Shown: one piece after another, positions 6,364 to 7,192 of the stretch
Layout of the letters: each line of letters opens with the position of its first letter
How positions within the stretch are numbered: position 1 is the stretch's first letter
Assembly (NCBI GenBank): GCA_021811005.1
Contig: JAJZPY010000101.1
Coordinates: 1-7,192 of the forward strand
Source of the DNA: Pseudomonadota bacterium
GTDB lineage: Bacteria; Pseudomonadota; Gammaproteobacteria; Burkholderiales; Ferrovaceae
Length of the DNA stretch: 7,192 nucleotides
Direction: 5' to 3'
The notes under the pieces: generated by a model
The model's database searches: none
What the model was told of the DNA's origin: nothing
Seen by the model: only the letters and a program-made list of their open reading frames with translations
Made by a program: the position numbers and the translations under genes

Positions 6364-6465
6364 CCTGCAAAGGCAAACCCGTCGAAAGGCGGGGGCGCAA
6401 AGCTTCCGGGCTAAGGGACGAACGTCCTAACCGACAGCATGTCGGGTGCCAGCGGGGTTGCCAGG
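6359..6465 (+). promoter_or_regulatory. Class I cyclic-di-GMP riboswitch (GEMM-I aptamer)
   Basis: The RNA carries the conserved GEMM-I blocks in order: GGCAAACC (6372-6379), a 6-bp stem capped by GAAA (6378-6393), GCGCAAAGC (6395-6403), a CUAAG tetraloop-receptor strand (6411-6415) and the closing GCGGGGUUGCC (6452-6462). By my alignment to the Vibrio cholerae Vc2 aptamer, the ligand-discriminating position 20 is G6372, its neighbour 21 is G6373 paired to C6398, and the stacking adenine is A6399. A G at position 20 favours c-di-GMP over cGAMP, where that base is A. The third helix seems to end in two small hairpins (6416-6427 and 6431-6445) instead of one. The closing helix is short: CAAC 6359-6362 with GTTG 6457-6460, perhaps extended by CC/GG at 6353-6354 and 6464-6465. 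It lies in the leader of motB. Confidence 0.9.
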
Positions 6466-6505
6466 TGAACGCATCCGTTCCATCACCTCAGATTCCCTGT
6501 TTTTT
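6463..6505 (+). promoter_or_regulatory. Putative riboswitch expression platform
   Basis: AGGTGA (6463-6468) pairs with TCACCT (6483-6488), enclosing ACG/CGT around a CATC loop with a four-base bulge. A run of six T (6500-6505) follows, with CCTG just before it that could pair to CAGG at 6462-6465. ACCTC (6485-6489) is also complementary to GAGGT (6535-6539), which covers the motB ribosome site. Both transcriptional and translational control are thus possible; neither structure alone is decisive. The on/off direction with ligand cannot be settled by eye. Confidence 0.4.
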
Positions 6506-6543
6506 CCGGTAGCCAGCGTCCACAACGTGATGTCGAGGTCAGC

Positions 6544-7192
6544 ATGGTTATGCTCGTGCGAAGCCCTGTGGGGGGTCGCAAGAAGAGAGAAAAAAAGAAA
6601 AGGCCCATCGTCGTCAAGCGGATCTCGAAGGTCTTCCAGCGCGGGCATCAGGCCGGCTCCTGGAAAATCGCCTACGCGGATTTCGTCACGGCCCTGATGG
6701 CGTTTTTTCTGCTGATGTGGCTGGTGGGAACCAACAATTCAGAGCGCCTGCGCGACGTCTCCGACTATTTCAAGATGCCGCTGGTCGTGGCGTTGACGGG
6801 CGGGCCTGCTCCCGGCGAGGCTTCGAGCGTGATTCGTGGCGGAGGGAGAAGCCTGACAGCCAGCGAAGGCCAGCCGCACCTGAAACCCGACGAGCCTCCC
6901 AGGCCTGCTGACGTGGCCAGCGCAGGGGCGCGGGTGCGGCAGGATGAGCAGGAGCGGTTGCAGCGCCTCAAGCGGCGCCTTGAAGACGTGGTGGACCTGA
7001 GCCCGAAAATGAAGAAGTTCAGGGATCAGCTCCTGATTGACTTCACCAGTGACGGCCTGCGCATTCAAATCGTGGACAAGCTGAGCCGGCCCATGTTCGA
7101 CCTGGGCAGCGCCAAGCCCGAACCCTATGCGGAAGAAATCCTGAAACAGATCGGCCAGGTGCTCAACGAAGTTCCAAACCGTCTCAGCATCG
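6544..7192 (+). CDS. motB: Flagellar motor stator protein MotB (partial, cut by the right edge)
   Basis: MotB forms the proton channel of the flagellar stator with MotA and anchors it to peptidoglycan. The first 216 codons are present, about two thirds of the usual 310. A basic, Lys/Arg-rich cytoplasmic tail (residues 11-33) leads into the single membrane helix WKIAYADFVTALMAFFLLMW (40-59) with the proton-carrying Asp46. A plug-like segment (about 64-79), a Pro/Gly-rich linker and a charged helix (about 120-160) follow. The OmpA/MotB peptidoglycan-binding domain starts near 164 with DGLRIQIVD and SRPMFDLGSA, and is cut by the edge. ATG 6544 is preceded by GAGG with five-base spacing; ATG 6550 and GTG 6568 are alternatives. 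motA, normally just upstream, is absent; the gene instead has its own promoter and c-di-GMP riboswitch. Whether motA or other genes follow is outside the window. Confidence 0.93.
   Translation, partial: MVMLVRSPVGGRKKREKKKRPIVVKRISKVFQRGHQAGSWKIAYADFVTALMAFFLLMWLVGTNNSERLRDVSDYFKMPLVVALTGGPAPGEASSVIRGGGRSLTASEGQPHLKPDEPPRPADVASAGARVRQDEQERLQRLKRRLEDVVDLSPKMKKFRDQLLIDFTSDGLRIQIVDKLSRPMFDLGSAKPEPYAEEILKQIGQVLNEVPNRLSI

Noticed and set aside
6336..6414. CGGGCTAA repeated at 6336-6343 and 6407-6414
   Set aside because: The second copy is part of the conserved riboswitch core; eight bases is too short to claim a second aptamer or duplication.
6243..6480. A 13-base direct repeat AACGCATCCGTTC at 6243-6255 and 6468-6480
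   Set aside because: One copy is coding in the large molybdenum subunit and the other is in the motB leader. A 13-base match is expected by chance roughly once every few windows of this size and GC content, so I do not assign it a role.
6446..6697. An 83-codon Ser/Arg-rich plus-strand frame
   Set aside because: It starts inside the riboswitch and runs out of frame through the start of motB.

Overview
The window has about 60% GC and looks like a betaproteobacterial chromosome. The HU protein, the MotB N-terminus and the two-subunit molybdenum hydroxylase all fit that group, possibly Rhodocyclales, but the genus is inference. Five complete genes and one cut by the right edge are present, with unusually readable control elements between them. 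I see no insertion sequence, tRNA, rRNA, CRISPR array or phage gene.

Left part (1-2180): the tail of a rightward terminator comes first. Next is oxc (oxalyl-CoA decarboxylase, minus strand) with its own strong terminator. The gap between oxc and the divergent HDOD gene holds two TTGAC-N4-GTCAA palindromes of the FNR/FixK type. The nearer one sits about -42 from a plausible oxc start site, so oxygen- or redox-responsive activation of oxalate catabolism is suggested. A separate GTAGG-N6-CCTAC palindrome lies just before a possible -10 of the HDOD gene.

Middle part (2181-6301): an HDOD signalling protein, a small HU-type nucleoid protein with its own promoter and terminator, and a two-gene operon for a molybdenum hydroxylase of the isoquinoline 1-oxidoreductase type. 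The operon has a small 2x[2Fe-2S] subunit and a large molybdopterin subunit with a twin-arginine signal, so the enzyme is probably periplasmic. No FAD subunit or cytochrome gene is next to it.

Right part (6302-7192): a near-consensus sigma-70 promoter drives a roughly 205-base leader containing a class I cyclic-di-GMP (GEMM) riboswitch, followed by motB, the peptidoglycan-anchored stator subunit of the flagellar motor. No motA precedes it. A 7-bp hairpin at the very 5' end of the transcript shares bases with the aptamer's closing helix. Downstream, a nested hairpin and a short anti-Shine-Dalgarno could form the expression platform. This direct link between second messenger and motor stator is the most interesting part of the window. 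The genes do not form one pathway: oxalate metabolism, redox enzymology, nucleoid structure and motility sit side by side in separate transcription units.
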